A stretch of 64,000 nt of DNA from Diabrotica undecimpunctata (lineage: Eukaryota; Arthropoda; Insecta; Coleoptera; Chrysomelidae), in contig NC_092803.1 of assembly GCF_040954645.1 (NCBI RefSeq), positions 85,484,417-85,548,416 of the forward strand. Reading direction: 5' to 3'. Positions 31,410 to 42,721 of this stretch are shown here, piece by piece (position 1 is the stretch's first letter; every line of letters starts with the position of its first letter). Position numbers and translations under genes: made by a program. The notes below the pieces were generated by a model that saw only the letters and a program-made list of their open reading frames with translations, did no database searches and was not told the DNA's origin.

Positions 31410-32288
31410 GAAGAAGCCGGAGACAGAATGAATGAATTTCTTCTGAATGTATTTGCAAGAAGACACAGAACTGTCAAAACATTCAGAAGATACTGTGGTT
31501 TTCACATTCGATCTCGAGAAAGCCCTGGTTTCCCAAGCTCTCTACCTCGGTCGCTTATTATAAACGTAACATATACGTGTATAACTTTGGGATTCACCAC
31601 ACTTCAACAGGCCAAGCGTTCATGTACACATGGGATGAAACTATTGCGTCCCGCGGATCTCAAGAAATTGGTTCGTGCCTCATGAAACACTCAATGCTAT
31701 AGTTGAAAACATTAACAACAGTGTCACTAAAGTAGATCACAAATTTATGGTGTCTGGCCATTCGTTCCTGCCCAACGATAGGGACTTTGCGCTCATTGAA
31801 AGGACAGCAAAACCAACTTTAATATACACGACATAAGACTTGCATACGAATAATACGTAATGCAAGAAAAAACAAGTTTTATGTATAGGAAATGCAACGA
31901 GATGATTTTTGGTCAACTCAAACGTTGGAAAAGTCTGTCACAAAACGAAAGGTGAACGTCGATAAAATGCCTTTTAGATGGTTACAAGTTCAGTGGCTGC
32001 AGTTTGGCAATGCTCCCAAAGTAATTTTGTACAAGGAAACCTTGAGTGATATTGAGCAATTTAAAAGTTTGGATTTGAAGAAATCAGCCAAAGGAAGACC
32101 CCGCCTCTTTGTCAATGGACCGACTGTATTATTCTCCCAGGCCAGTTACTGCAGCAAAGAAGAAGGATATGATAGAACTTCTTCAGTGGATTCCACCTGT
32201 TCAGCACCAGTTTTTCATTGACTTAGTAACGGTTGATGATGCTGTTGATGTGGGACCTTTGTCTGACTATGAAGAAGATGAAGATTAA
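31410..32288 (+). pseudogene. Broken copy of a multicopy uncharacterised insect protein (DUF7869-like)
   Basis: Pieces in shifting frames read VVFTFDLEKALVSQALYLGR, YTWDETIASRGSQEIGSCL-like sequence, KFMVSGHSFLPNDRDFALIER, VTKRKVNVDKMPFRWLQVQW, SAKGRPRLFVNGPTVLF and an acidic end (VGPLSDYEEDED). This pattern belongs to a large insect family of unknown function that I associate with DUF7869 and suspect is transposon-derived; the name is from memory. At least four frame changes are needed and the N-terminal part is missing. Confidence 0.55.
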
Positions 32289-33021
32289 TGTTGTTTGTTA
32301 ATACGAATTTTCTTAAAATACCTATTTACGTTTGTTTAGTAGCCATATTCATTTCTGTTTCTGTTAGGTAATTTTCCTTAAAACTTCTTTGTTCAAATTA
32401 TAAAATAAACTTTTACAAAAATTGTCGTATTTTTAAACTGAAAGGTAAACTGAAAGAAAATTGCATACACTTTTAATATAATCAATAATACAAACAAAAA
32501 ACGTAGTGTCATACAAGCTCTTAAGTGGAAAAGTGGTATAACTCATTGAGTTATACCACTTCTTTGCTAAACTCGCCACAAATGTTTGTTGGTGAAATGG
32601 TATTCTGGAAGTAACATTGTCATCTAATTACATGGGAACAACGAACTTCAATCATTGTAATTCGGCATCACATATACATTTTAACAAATTCTTGTCAAGA
32701 ATCCGTCACAACTGGCTCCGTAAGTATTACTGAGATTTTTTAGTTCGTTAACATGCAAAATCTGTATTTACCAAAAGTTAAGTTATATGCGGTTATACCA
32801 CTTTTCCTCTGAGCCTATCCTCTGCTATTCAACCATTGAATATATTTTAAATTTAATCAACGGTCGTATTTTTTGCTATATATTGTTATGATTCATTTTA
32901 TCCGCCAAAGATAAAATTAAAATTACTAAATAGACCATCTAAATAAATTTTCAAGATATCCTGGAGAGTTGTTATGCTATGTAAAACTACAAAATAATAT
33001 TGGTTTGCTCTTAATATTTCA
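32289..33021. other. No recognisable gene
   Basis: AT-rich DNA. A 16-base ACTCATTGAGTTATACC-type palindromic stretch occurs near 32542, flanked by two GTGGTATAACT/AGTTATACCACT arms that could form a hairpin. Confidence 0.45.
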
Positions 33022-33328
33022 AAGTATAAAATAATATAATAGTCTCCCGTTTTATACCGCTGTCGCGGCTTTGGGAGTATAGCAGGGTAGTCTGCTATAT
33101 CTAGGGCCTACGGTATACAAGGAAGGTGACATGGCCAGTGCTACGCTTCAACCGTCTACTATTACCCCTGGTTTTACCCAAGGTACTCATTTTTATTCAG
33201 GCTGAGTCGACCTGGGGCCTATAGACATTTTTTAAAATGTCTAGATGTTCTTGCCGGCGGTGGGATTCGAACCCCGGACCACCGGCTTGCGAGTCAAGCA
33301 TCCTACCGCTTGCGCTACGCAGGCCCAA
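33022..33328 (-). mobile_element. tRNA-derived SINE, full length
   Basis: The minus strand begins at about 33328 with GGGCCTGCGTAGCGCAAGCG (A box), followed by the B box GGGGTTCGAATCCC (33259-33277 region), so the head is tRNA-like. A body of about 200 bases (GGTAAAACCAGGGGTAATAG, ACTGGCCATGTCACCTTCC, CTACCCTGCTATACTCCC) leads to a tail rich in TATTATATTATT ending near 33022. Transcription would be by RNA polymerase III, with mobility supplied by a LINE. Flanking duplications are not clear. Confidence 0.75.
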
Positions 33329-34249
33329 ATATTATAAGTCAAATAATTCACCTAATAAACTATAAAAGATATTTCGAAGAAATGAAAGTCCATTATCTTT
33401 GGATTACCTGTAGTAAACAAAATTTAAAGATATGCATAATTTATTTTCTTTGTAAAATTGAGTGAACGTAGTGAAATAATGGAATGGGAGAGTGGATTTT
33501 CCAAATAGACTTGTACGCGGATACGGTGAATAAGACAATAGAATCGAAATATTTAAAATGTATAATTCTCCGTTAGTTTTTAAGAATTTGTAAAACCAAT
33601 TAGCATGTTAATAGTATTTAGGAAATTTATAATTGTAGGTAAAATTGTTTGTTTGTTATCTAAATGGTTGATGGCGATACGTATGGCAAACTGTGATTGG
33701 AGGGGATAAAAAAAGGTGGGATAGCTATGTACAGATGAGAGTTTAGCTAGATTTTTGAGGGAGAAAAGATAATCAGTTATTTTCCAAGTGTGCAAGGCGA
33801 ACAGTCGTTGTTATTTGGCGGTTCCCAAGTGATAGTAAGCATTAGAAGTGAATGTTTGTGAGTTTTCGTGGACTAAGTGTATCTTGACGGAAGCTGATCC
33901 AGTAAAATATTGTAAGTCATACTTTTCTACTTATATATTCCAAGGGTCACTGTTCAGGCCGGAACGAGAGATTCAGTTTATCGAGAGGAGAAGAGGCTAG
34001 CATCTTTTGAACGATACGTGCATCTGAAGGAGATCATTGAAGACGAGAGGCTCGCAATAATTTGTTGTAAGATTGCTGATTACCTAGGGAACTGCTAAGA
34101 ATAGATAGTGTAGGCTACAAGGAACAAGGATTTGGACAACTCATCATCAGAGAGATAGTTTTTTTTACCATTCGTCAGTTTTTCCTAAATCAACAAAGTT
34201 TTTTCTTTTAATAGCTTCAGAAAAGATGGAAATATTTATCAGGAGATAT
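33329..34249. other. No recognisable gene
   Basis: Moderately AT-rich DNA with no recognised domain. The stretch 33780-34160 is less AT-rich and contains a TATTGTAAGTCA sequence resembling a 5' splice site; it might be a non-coding exon or transposon leader, but nothing confirms this. Confidence 0.35.
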
Positions 34250-34605
34250 AGAACAACAATTTTGATTTGAAATTTTAATTTATATAGTATATAACATTAA
34301 TTTTTGAAGGTTCACGTACGTAGAACAAAATTTTGATAATCATTGTATGAGATATTTTTTGTTTAAGATATTTGAGTATGAATTTTATTTCAATATATAA
34401 TTTTGTATCATATATGTTTATTATTCCGGTATCCCTCAGACCTTACTTATCATATGTAAATCATAGATATTGAATCACGAATATAACCCTGAGATAAGAG
34501 AATTAAATAGTGTGATAAAATCATAACTACATCATTTAAATAAGTGTAATTAATTAATTAATTAGCTAATAAATTGCTTGGCGCACCTCTGACTTATAAT
34601 ATCAC

Positions 34606-34609
<4 letters not shown>

Positions 34610-34677
<68 letters not shown>
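34610..34677. repeat. (TA)n microsatellite
   Basis: About 34 TA units immediately outside the 3' LTR of gypsy B. A second copy lies at 42650-42721. Confidence 0.95.
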
Positions 34678-34679
<2 letters not shown>

Positions 34680-36191
34680 AAAAAGTTGTATTTTATTAAT
34701 TTTATTTTTATTTATAATAAATGTTGTAATTTTTAAAATCTGTGGTTCGTTGTTTAATTTAATATATACCTCAGCTAGCTCAATTATGTGTTCTAAGCAA
34801 TCTGTCACTGTGTGACGTCGACTCTGTAGTCTCCTGGTAGAGTTCAAAAAGAAATTAAACCAAAATTTACTTTAGACCTTTGATAAATTAACCCAAATGA
34901 AGCACGTTATTTATTAATATTGAACAAATTTAATATAAACAATAAAATTCGTCTGCAACTTGGGTTGCCTTTAAAAATTTACAAAAATAGGAATCGTATA
35001 AATCTTAATGTGGTTTAGAGTCGTGACAATAAAAATTTATTACAAAATGTGGAGACTCTATACAAGTACCTAAAAACTAAATAAATATTGCAACTTTATA
35101 AAGTGTTTAAATGAACTATAAAGAAAAGAAAATGAACACTTTATTCCGCTGACTTTTAACTTGCATTCAAATATAATCAAAATTTCAAATGATCCCCAAA
35201 ATTATTATCCAACCTTACTTTAAAACAGTTCTGATTTATTTAAAGAAAACTAACTACTCGCAAAATAATTGGTGAAACTGGAATATCAATCCTCTCTTCG
35301 GAAGTTAAGGTACGTACTATTCTATTTTTAATTTAATGATCATTAATAATTTCAATTTTTTTAAGGCCTATCGCAATTATGTTAATTCATGAATTTTAAT
35401 TTTCTCAATTTAAATGACATTTCTGTACTCCAATAATAATTTATAAGTTAAATTGTTTCTCTTACTCTCTGGAACAAATTCTGGATATCTCTGCTGTGGA
35501 AACTGTGGAAAAACTAAAATTCTCTTTAGACGAGTTAAAAAAACACTCCCGACCTATTCCACAGTTTCAGGACTCCCCTTTCAAAATTTCTTGTCGGCCT
35601 CGCCAAATCTATCATTTGTTGCTAACAGCAACCAACGTTCTTTTTTCTTTTCGTCTTCTATTTTTTTTTTAAACCATAAAACTGTCCTGTTCTGACACAT
35701 TTGTCAATCCACATTAATTTCTCATAATCACTTTAATCACATCTAATTTGGGAATTAAAAAAAAAATGTTCAGATATAAAACTTATTCTATTACAATGCT
35801 AATACAATTTATTCTTTTCATATCCACATCATTGTAATTTCTTATTTAACAAAACCCCTATTAATTTAGCTCCCATAGACTTGCTTGACAGTTTATTTTC
35901 TGACGTTTTCAAAATTTCTATGTTTAAATATTTTTTAAGAATTCTTCTTTTTTTTGTTCTTTTTAAGGTTTAGACGATTCACCTATACACTAGGCAACTA
36001 TACTATTCAGAAATTATTAACACTATACCAGGTAAGTCAATATTAATTTATTTAACAATTTACTAATCTTTTTCTCTCTTTTATTTCAGAGTCGAACCCA
36101 CATTGTGATGGCTTCATGAAATTCATGAACAACAAACTCATATAAAAATCCATTTAAGTTGTATCCTTTTTAACATATTGAAATCATTTCA
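34678..36191 (-). repeat. 3' LTR of gypsy B
   Basis: On the plus strand it runs from TGAAAAAGTTGTATTTT to ...AAATCATTTCA. It is nearly identical to 42722-44232. The polypurine tract (minus strand TTGGGGGGAAG, about 36192-36203) lies directly against its start. Small open frames inside it recur in both LTRs and are not genes. Confidence 0.85.
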
Positions 36192-36972
36192 ACTTCCCCC
36201 CAATTTGGATTTTGTTCAGTGCTAACTATCAGCACTTACTAAATCTAAATTCTTACCGGTAAACTTAAATATTTTATTAATATTAACATAACAATAAACT
36301 GACTTTTATTAATAAGCATATCTCTTGAATATTTTTTTTTTTATAATTTACTCTATGACAAATACAGAATTCTCCAAACAAAATCTACAAATCTTTCACT
36401 AATTATATCAACTTCAGAATCAAATTTCCAAGTACTTTCCCAATTTCTTTACTTCTTTTCCTGTACTATTTATTTCTTGTACTATTTTCGTAGAAATTCT
36501 TATAATTGTTCCCCTATATACTATTTCATATACTATTTCAGTATCTTTATTCATTGCCGCATTATTATTTATTCTTTTTATATCCGCATATAATATTCAT
36601 TTCATCATCTCCACATATAACTCTCTATATTTCATATTTCAATATTTCTTATAATTTTATTTTTCATCTTATTTCCGCATATACTATTTATCATTATAAT
36701 ATTCCCTATTTCCCAATTTCTACAAAATATCGATTTGTCCATAGTACTTTGCTCATTTATTTATACTTGTAACTCCTATAAATCTACTTGAAAATAAATC
36801 AACCTTTTATGTTTATATAAATTCATCATTATTCTGTACATCTGTTCCTAATAAATTATTTAATTATCAAATTTATCTCAAGATATGCTTATTTATTAAT
36901 TATCCTTCTATTTACAAAACTTATATCTTATAATACCAAATTCGTGTCATAATATTGCCTACCCTTGTATGT
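36192..36972 (-). other. Polypurine tract and 3' untranslated part of gypsy B
   Basis: The GGGGGGAAG tract at 36192-36203 primes plus-strand synthesis. The remaining ~770 bases before the pol stop are pyrimidine/AT-rich on the plus strand and encode no envelope-like protein. Confidence 0.6.
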
Positions 36973-39900
36973 TTATTCATAATACTTATAAATTCCCTCT
37001 ATATTAAATATCCCTCTAATTTTATTAGTTTCTGGATGTCTTAGTTCATAACTGTTTACCCCATGTTCCGTACTAATGACATAAGGTCCTTCAAATGGCA
37101 AAAGTAATTTTCCACAGAGATTTTCATCCCTTTTAGGCACCTGTAGTGACCTGATAAGTACCTTCTCCCCTTTTTCAAAAGTAACTCTTTTCTTTCTCTT
37201 CTTATTGATTCTATTTACATAACGATTAGCATTTCTTATTAAATTTTGGTTCACCTTCTTCATTACTTCTTGAATGTCCCCTGTATTACTGATTTCCCAG
37301 GGTCTTTCTGGATACTTTCCAGACATTAGGAAATATGGGCATTGTTTGGTGATTCCATGTGGTGTCTCATTTAAAAATCTTTCAACTTGTGGCAAATTTT
37401 CCTGCCATAAATAATGTTGTCTAGCACACAAAATTCTTAAGAATTTTACCACCTCTTTGACGTATCTTTCTGCAGGATTAGATGCGGGTCTTCTGATACT
37501 GATGAAATTTAATTGGATTTTCTTTTCTTCACAAACTCTTTTTAATCTTGAACTTTCAAAATATGTGGCATGATCTAAGATAATTGTTTCTGGAGTACCT
37601 ACTTCCTCTATGTATTTTTCTAGATAGTATTTTACGGTTTTTACATTTGTCCTTTCGCTGGGATATAACTTTACAAATTTTGTATGTATATCAATTATTA
37701 TAAAAATATTTTTGCAACCCTGTTCACTTATGGCTAAATTAGTGACAAAATCGATAGCAACTAATTTTAAAGGTCTCTTTGCAACTATGGATTTTGCTAC
37801 ATTAACATTGTGGAAATTCTTCTCCTTTGCTAACTGACAAATGGTACAACTTTAAGTGATGTTTTTAGCCATGGATATATCCTTTCTTGTAAAATAATTT
37901 TCCCTAAACAACATCCATAATTTTCTGCTCCCTATATGACCATATTCGGCATGTAGATCTCTCATGATTTCTTCTGCTAATTCTTTGGTTACGACATAAA
38001 CTTCTATGGTTTCCAACTTCTTACACCATACTCCATTGATATTGATTGCTCTCTTCTTTTCTGCTTCTTCCAATCTTCTCTGATCTTCCAAGATTCTTTC
38101 TAACGAATACAGCCCTTCTTCATTCTTCATTATGTTGATTCCAATTTGATATTTTCTTCCTTCACTTCTTTGTTGTGCTTCTCTGCTTAGTAAATCTGCT
38201 ACAATGTTTGACTTGCCTGGAATATGTCTAATTTCGAAGTCATATTCTTGTAACAAAAGGCTCCATCTATGAATTCTGTTGTTGGCAAACCTGTTTTTAA
38301 ACAAAGTTGTCAGAGCAGAATGATCCGTTTCCAATACAAAATGTGCTCCTAACAAAAAAAATCTTAATTTGGTAACATAGTAGATCACACTTGCCATTTC
38401 TAGTTCCGTTGCTGAATATCTTTTTTCAAAATCTTTGGTTACCCTAGATACGAAACTTATAGCAACTTCCTTTTCTTCTTGTTGTTGTAACAACACTCCA
38501 GCTAATCTCTCACATGATGCATCCGTTCTTAGTATAAACTCCTTATCATACTGCGGATGATACACTTGCAAATTAGTTGTAAAAATTTGTTTTAATTGTA
38601 AAAAAGCTGTATTTCTTTCTGGAGTCCATTCCCATTTCTGGTTCTTCTTTAACAGTTCTATTAGTGGCACTTCCATCCTACTTAGGTCTGGAATTAATCG
38701 TTTAAAATAATTCAATATTCCTAAGAAACCTCTGAGTGTTTTGAGATTATGTGGTGTGGCAAATTCTTGAATCGTTTGTATCCTTTCTGGATCCATACTG
38801 ACTCCTTGTGTATTGAGCACATATCCTAGATATTTGACTTCTTTTTGGTAAAAAGAGCATTTTTCCAAATTTAATTTTAAACCTGCTGTTTCTAACTCCT
38901 CCATTAATGTTTTTAGATGATCCTGATGTGACAACTCATCTTCAGAAAATACCAAGATGTCGTCTATGTAGTGGAGAATGAACCTTTCATATTTGTTCAG
39001 AATGGAATGCAAAGTTCGGACCAGTGCTGCACATGAACTCTGGAGTCCAAATGGTACCACACAGAATTGGTACACAATACCATCCACCATAAATGCTGTA
39101 TAACATCTGCTTTCTTTGGCTAATGGAATAAGCCAAAAGCTATGCCGAAGGTCCAACTTTGAAAAAACTTTAGCTTTAGTGATTCTTCCAAAAATACCCT
39201 CAACATTCATTTGACTCTCATATTGTTTTCTCGTATAGCTGTTGATATTACGAGCATCCAGGCATATCCTGATTTCTCCTGATTTTTTTTCTTACACATG
39301 TGATGGCACTAATATAAGGAGAATTACTTCTTTCTATTATTCCATCCCTCAGCATTTTATCCAGCTCTCGGTACACCTCATTCTTTAATTTGTACGGAAT
39401 GGGATATGTCTTCATTTTATAATTCTTGATTTCTTTGTTTATTTCCAATTTATGTACATATTGTTTTGCCACGCACACCTCTTGATTGAATAACCTCTGA
39501 TGTTCCTTTAACAAACTTCTTATCTCCATTTCATGTTCCTTTGGCACTAAAATAATTTCTTCTGAACTGTTTACTTGACAAATCTGAAATTCTTCTTTAT
39601 TCAAAATCTCTTCTTTATTTAATTTACAAAATTTAATAGATTCTTGATCAATTTGTAAAGTTTGATTGACATAGTTAATAATCATTTTATGTTTTTCCAT
39701 TTCATCATTTCCCAATACTATTTCAAAATTTAAGTGATCTACCACTAACATTTGTATTTCATACATTTTATTTCCCAATTTTACATATCAGATTATAGAA
39801 CTATTAGTATCATATAATTTTTTATTATTCGCCCTTATTAATGATAATTTATTTGTTTTTATTACCATAATATTGTCCTTATTTAAATTATTTACAATGT

Positions 39901-40102
39901 TTTTGTTGATTAGAGTTACTTCTGAACCTGTATCTAATAATAACTTGTATACTGAATCTTGTATGTACCCTTCAATAAACTTTAAAGTATTAGTGTTATT
40001 ATTTTTATTTAATTCCCCAGTATCTCTAATAAACTCCCTTGGATGTTCATACTTTGATAAGTAGACAATATTATGCACATAGGAGCGGTCTAAACAAAAT
40101 TT
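36973..40102 (-). pseudogene. Pol of gypsy B: protease, RT, RNase H, integrase, lightly damaged
   Basis: Pol would be entered by a -1 shift at 40096-40102. Protease has YKLLLDTGSEVTLI. A TGA follows at 39788-39790. RT begins with KMKTYPIPYKLKNEV. One base in a run of eight T at about 39283-39290 breaks the frame. RT continues with FSKLDLRHSFWLIPL, VVPFGLQSSCAAL and LHYIDDILVFSE (YIDD). RNase H shows ILRTDASCERLAG, SATELEMASVIYY and LETDHSALTTLF. The H2C2 region is hit by a TAA at 37852-37854. Integrase has IIDIHTKFVKLYP, IILDHATYFES and NPAERYVKEV (D, D, E). The C-terminal domain ends at 36973. Only three lesions separate it from an open frame. Confidence 0.85.
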
Positions 40103-42012
40103 CTCCCTTCTGCATCAACACTTGCTTCCCCCCTATTCTCCTCTGTTCTAACTACATTTACCTGTCTTCTCTCCTCATTTTCCCCCCTATTATATCTTGG
40201 ATTCCCTTCTCTGTAAGCTTCCCTATTTCTCGTCTCCTGTGGATAGTTTCCCTGGTTCTGTCTCCAATTATTGCCTCTGTCATTTCCTTGTCTCCAGTTA
40301 TTCCCTCTATCATTGTTTGGATTCCCTTGTCTACGTTCCCAGTTATATCTTCCGATATCTCTCCTGGCATTGTTCATATTCTCTCCCCTATTTGTAAAAT
40401 CCCTGCTTCTATTTTGTCTCTCAAATTCTCTTTCCCTATAATTATTCCCTCGATTCACATATCCCTGTCTATTTGCTGTGTTATTCCTATATGTCCCTTG
40501 CTCTTGTCCATTTCGATTCTGCGTCCCTACACTCCTCTCAATCCTCTGAAGATATCCTGTCAGACTTTCCATCGTCTTTATATTGTGAAGAGCTATTGTT
40601 TCCGCCATGTTATGGTTATATTGCCTGGCGATGTATAGGACAATCTCCTCTTCTCGCATAGCCGGTTCTAAGTATTGTGCTGTCTGGAATAACTGCATTG
40701 CGTACAGATTGTAGTTGGTACTTTTTTTATAATTGAATTTCCCAAAATACAACCGTTCCCTGAAACTAGCCTGTTGGTTTTCTCCCCAAAAATAGTTAAT
40801 AAACTTGGCCTTAAATTCCTGCACATTATTTATGGAATTTTCATTATTGCAAAACCATAATAATGGCATGCCCACTAACATGTTTCGAATATTCAATTTC
40901 ATTTCTATCGGATCCCTTACATTCTTTACCTTATTTTTGATGATATCTACAAATATTCTAGGATGTAAGTGATTCAGGTTTCCGTCAAACTTAATTCCCC
41001 CATCATTATAACTCGGCATCACTGTACTCACTCCCCTTGTTTGTCCTAGATTTGATTCCAAACGCTGAATCTCCTCTCTTGCATTTTTAAATTTCTCTTT
41101 CAATTCCTCAACTTGTCCCTGTAATACTCTATCTCCCTTTTCCGCCTGATTTGCATGCCTACCAATTTCCAGTTCCAAATTCTGCAATCCCATCTTTACA
41201 TTGTTTTTGATAATGGTAAGTTTTTCCTCATGATCCTGAGTTTGCCTTTTAAGACTTTCTACCTCCCTAACAATCTCTTTATTCTGCTTATTAACTTCTT
41301 TGTTTATTTCCCTTGGTAAATTCTCTTGAATGGATGTTCCCAACTCTACAAATCTGCTCCCAATTTCCTGTCCTATTTCCGCTCTAATTATGGCCTTTTC
41401 TCTGGATATCTCCTCCTGTACATTCCTCTTAAAATCCTCACTTTCTCCTCTAACCTGTTCTACTTTCTCTTCTAAACCTTGGGTAATGTGTAGCATCTCT
41501 TCCCTGACTATCTTCACTTCTTCTTTGATTTCTTCCCTCATTTTAATTAACTCTCCCCTAAGTTCTCCTTTAATATTATTTTCCATTTTGTTCATATCCC
41601 CCCTAATATTGTTAATATTACTATCCATTTTGTGCATATCCCCCCTAATATTATGATCCATTTGTTGTAGCATCCGCATTATTTGCCTCATATCCATCTG
41701 TGTCATCCCTGACTCTCCAACATCTCCTTCCCTGCGTCTCTCCTCCTGCACTCTACTTTCATCCTCACTTTCATCACGTCTATCTCTCACTGTCTTATCC
41801 AACTCCTCTCTCAAACTATCTGTTAGACTTCCCTCTCTATCACCTTGTCCTGCTTCTTGTATGCATTGCTCTAAATATACTACAACTTCTCCTGACCTTC
41901 CTCTGCTTTCTTCATCTACCTGTATATCCTGTTCCTGTTCTAATACCTGTTCTCCTTTACTCTCTTTCGGTACGACTTCTTTTCCATTTCTTAAAGTCAT
42001 TCGGTCTGCCAT
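40090..42012 (-). CDS. Gag of gypsy B, 640 codons, coiled coil and RN-rich tail, no zinc knuckle
   Basis: Starts at ATG 42012 and is uninterrupted. Residues ~1-110 are acidic. Residues ~115-330 form a long coiled coil with near-repeats such as NINNIRGDMNKMENNIKGEL. Residues ~345-500 look like the capsid (IRNMLVGMPLLWFCNNEN, FKAKFINYFWGENQQ, FGKFNYKKSTNYNLYAMQL). The tail, ~510-625, is rich in Arg, Asn and Gly, with repeated DRGNNWRQ, and probably replaces the usual CCHC knuckle for RNA binding. It ends one frame before Pol and overlaps it by a few codons. Relatives are gypsy A and the tail at 63835-64000. Confidence 0.85.
   Translation of the reverse strand: MADRMTLRNGKEVVPKESKGEQVLEQEQDIQVDEESRGRSGEVVVYLEQCIQEAGQGDREGSLTDSLREELDKTVRDRRDESEDESRVQEERRREGDVGESGMTQMDMRQIMRMLQQMDHNIRGDMHKMDSNINNIRGDMNKMENNIKGELRGELIKMREEIKEEVKIVREEMLHITQGLEEKVEQVRGESEDFKRNVQEEISREKAIIRAEIGQEIGSRFVELGTSIQENLPREINKEVNKQNKEIVREVESLKRQTQDHEEKLTIIKNNVKMGLQNLELEIGRHANQAEKGDRVLQGQVEELKEKFKNAREEIQRLESNLGQTRGVSTVMPSYNDGGIKFDGNLNHLHPRIFVDIIKNKVKNVRDPIEMKLNIRNMLVGMPLLWFCNNENSINNVQEFKAKFINYFWGENQQASFRERLYFGKFNYKKSTNYNLYAMQLFQTAQYLEPAMREEEIVLYIARQYNHNMAETIALHNIKTMESLTGYLQRIERSVGTQNRNGQEQGTYRNNTANRQGYVNRGNNYREREFERQNRSRDFTNRGENMNNARRDIGRYNWERRQGNPNNDRGNNWRQGNDRGNNWRQNQGNYPQETRNREAYREGNPRYNRGENEERRQVNVVRTEENRGEASVDAEGRNFV
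40096..40102 (-). promoter_or_regulatory. Putative -1 ribosomal frameshift heptamer of gypsy B
   Basis: On the minus strand, in the Gag frame, ..AGA-AAT-TTT-GTT-TAG contains A-AAT-TTT, a canonical X-XXY-YYZ slippery heptamer, three codons from the Gag stop. The -1 frame from here is open into protease, while the same frame is closed by TGA at 40115-40117 upstream. Gypsy C has the same heptamer at the same place. A downstream pseudoknot was not identified. Confidence 0.65.
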
Positions 42013-42159
42013 TTTATCCTAATATCTATTTATTCTCAAATTTAACTTTAACTGCCCCAGAATCTCTGCAACACTAATCACACCAATTTATTTTTACTCT
42101 AATCTGTGTAATATTAATAAATCTGCTTAAAAACACCCTTATTTCTGTTTTCCGAGAGG

Positions 42160-42179
42160 CCCCACGTTGTTAGCGTCAA
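42160..42179 (-). promoter_or_regulatory. Primer-binding site of gypsy B
   Basis: The minus strand reads TGACGCTAACAACGTGGGGC two bases after an LTR end (...CTTTTTCA-AT). It resembles the complement of an insect tRNA-Lys 3' end with changes in the first half; the tRNA assignment is inference. Confidence 0.5.
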
Positions 42180-42181
42180 TT

Positions 42182-42646
42182 GAAAAAGTTGTATTTTATT
42201 AATTTTATTTTTATTTATAATAAATGTTGTAATTTTTAAAATCTGTGGTTCGTTGTTTAATTTAATATATACCTCAGCTACAATTTTGCTAGAACAACAA
42301 TTTTGATTTGAAATTTTAATTTATATAGTATATAACATTAATTTTTGAAGGTTCACGTACGTAGAACAAAATTTTGATAATCATTGTATGAGATATTTTT
42401 TGTTTAAGATATTTGAGTATGAATTTTATTTCAATATATAATTTTGTATCATATATGTTTATTATTCCGGTATCCCTCAGACCTTACTTATCATATGTAA
42501 ATCATAGATATTGAATCACGAATATAACCCTGAGATAAGAGAATTAAATGGTGTGATAAAATCATAACTACATCATTTAAATAAGTGTAATTAATTAATT
42601 AATTAGCTAATTAATTGCTTGGCGCACCTCTGACTTATAATATCAC

Positions 42647-42721
<75 letters not shown>
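42182..42721. repeat. Chimeric segment: 99-bp LTR end plus a copy of the element's left flank
   Basis: 42182-42280 repeats the LTR end at 34678-34776. After ten odd bases (CAATTTTGCT), 42291-42721 repeats 34250-34677, the DNA outside the 3' LTR, including its (TA)n tract. A complete LTR (42722-44232) then follows. Thus 34250-36191 and 42291-44232 are near-identical blocks of about 1.94 kb. Confidence 0.85.

Noticed and set aside
33251..33328. tRNA gene
   Set aside because: The tRNA-like part continues into a SINE body and TA-rich tail, so it is a SINE head.
33780..34160. Host non-coding exon
   Set aside because: Only a TATTGTAAGT donor-like site supports it; too weak to list as a gene.
35453..35695. 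80-codon frame found twice (also 43494-43736)
   Set aside because: Identical because both lie in the gypsy B LTRs; no domain and no reason to think it is translated.
36192..36972. Envelope gene of gypsy B
   Set aside because: Open frames there are low-complexity Tyr/Ile/Phe-rich plus-strand sequence with no envelope features.
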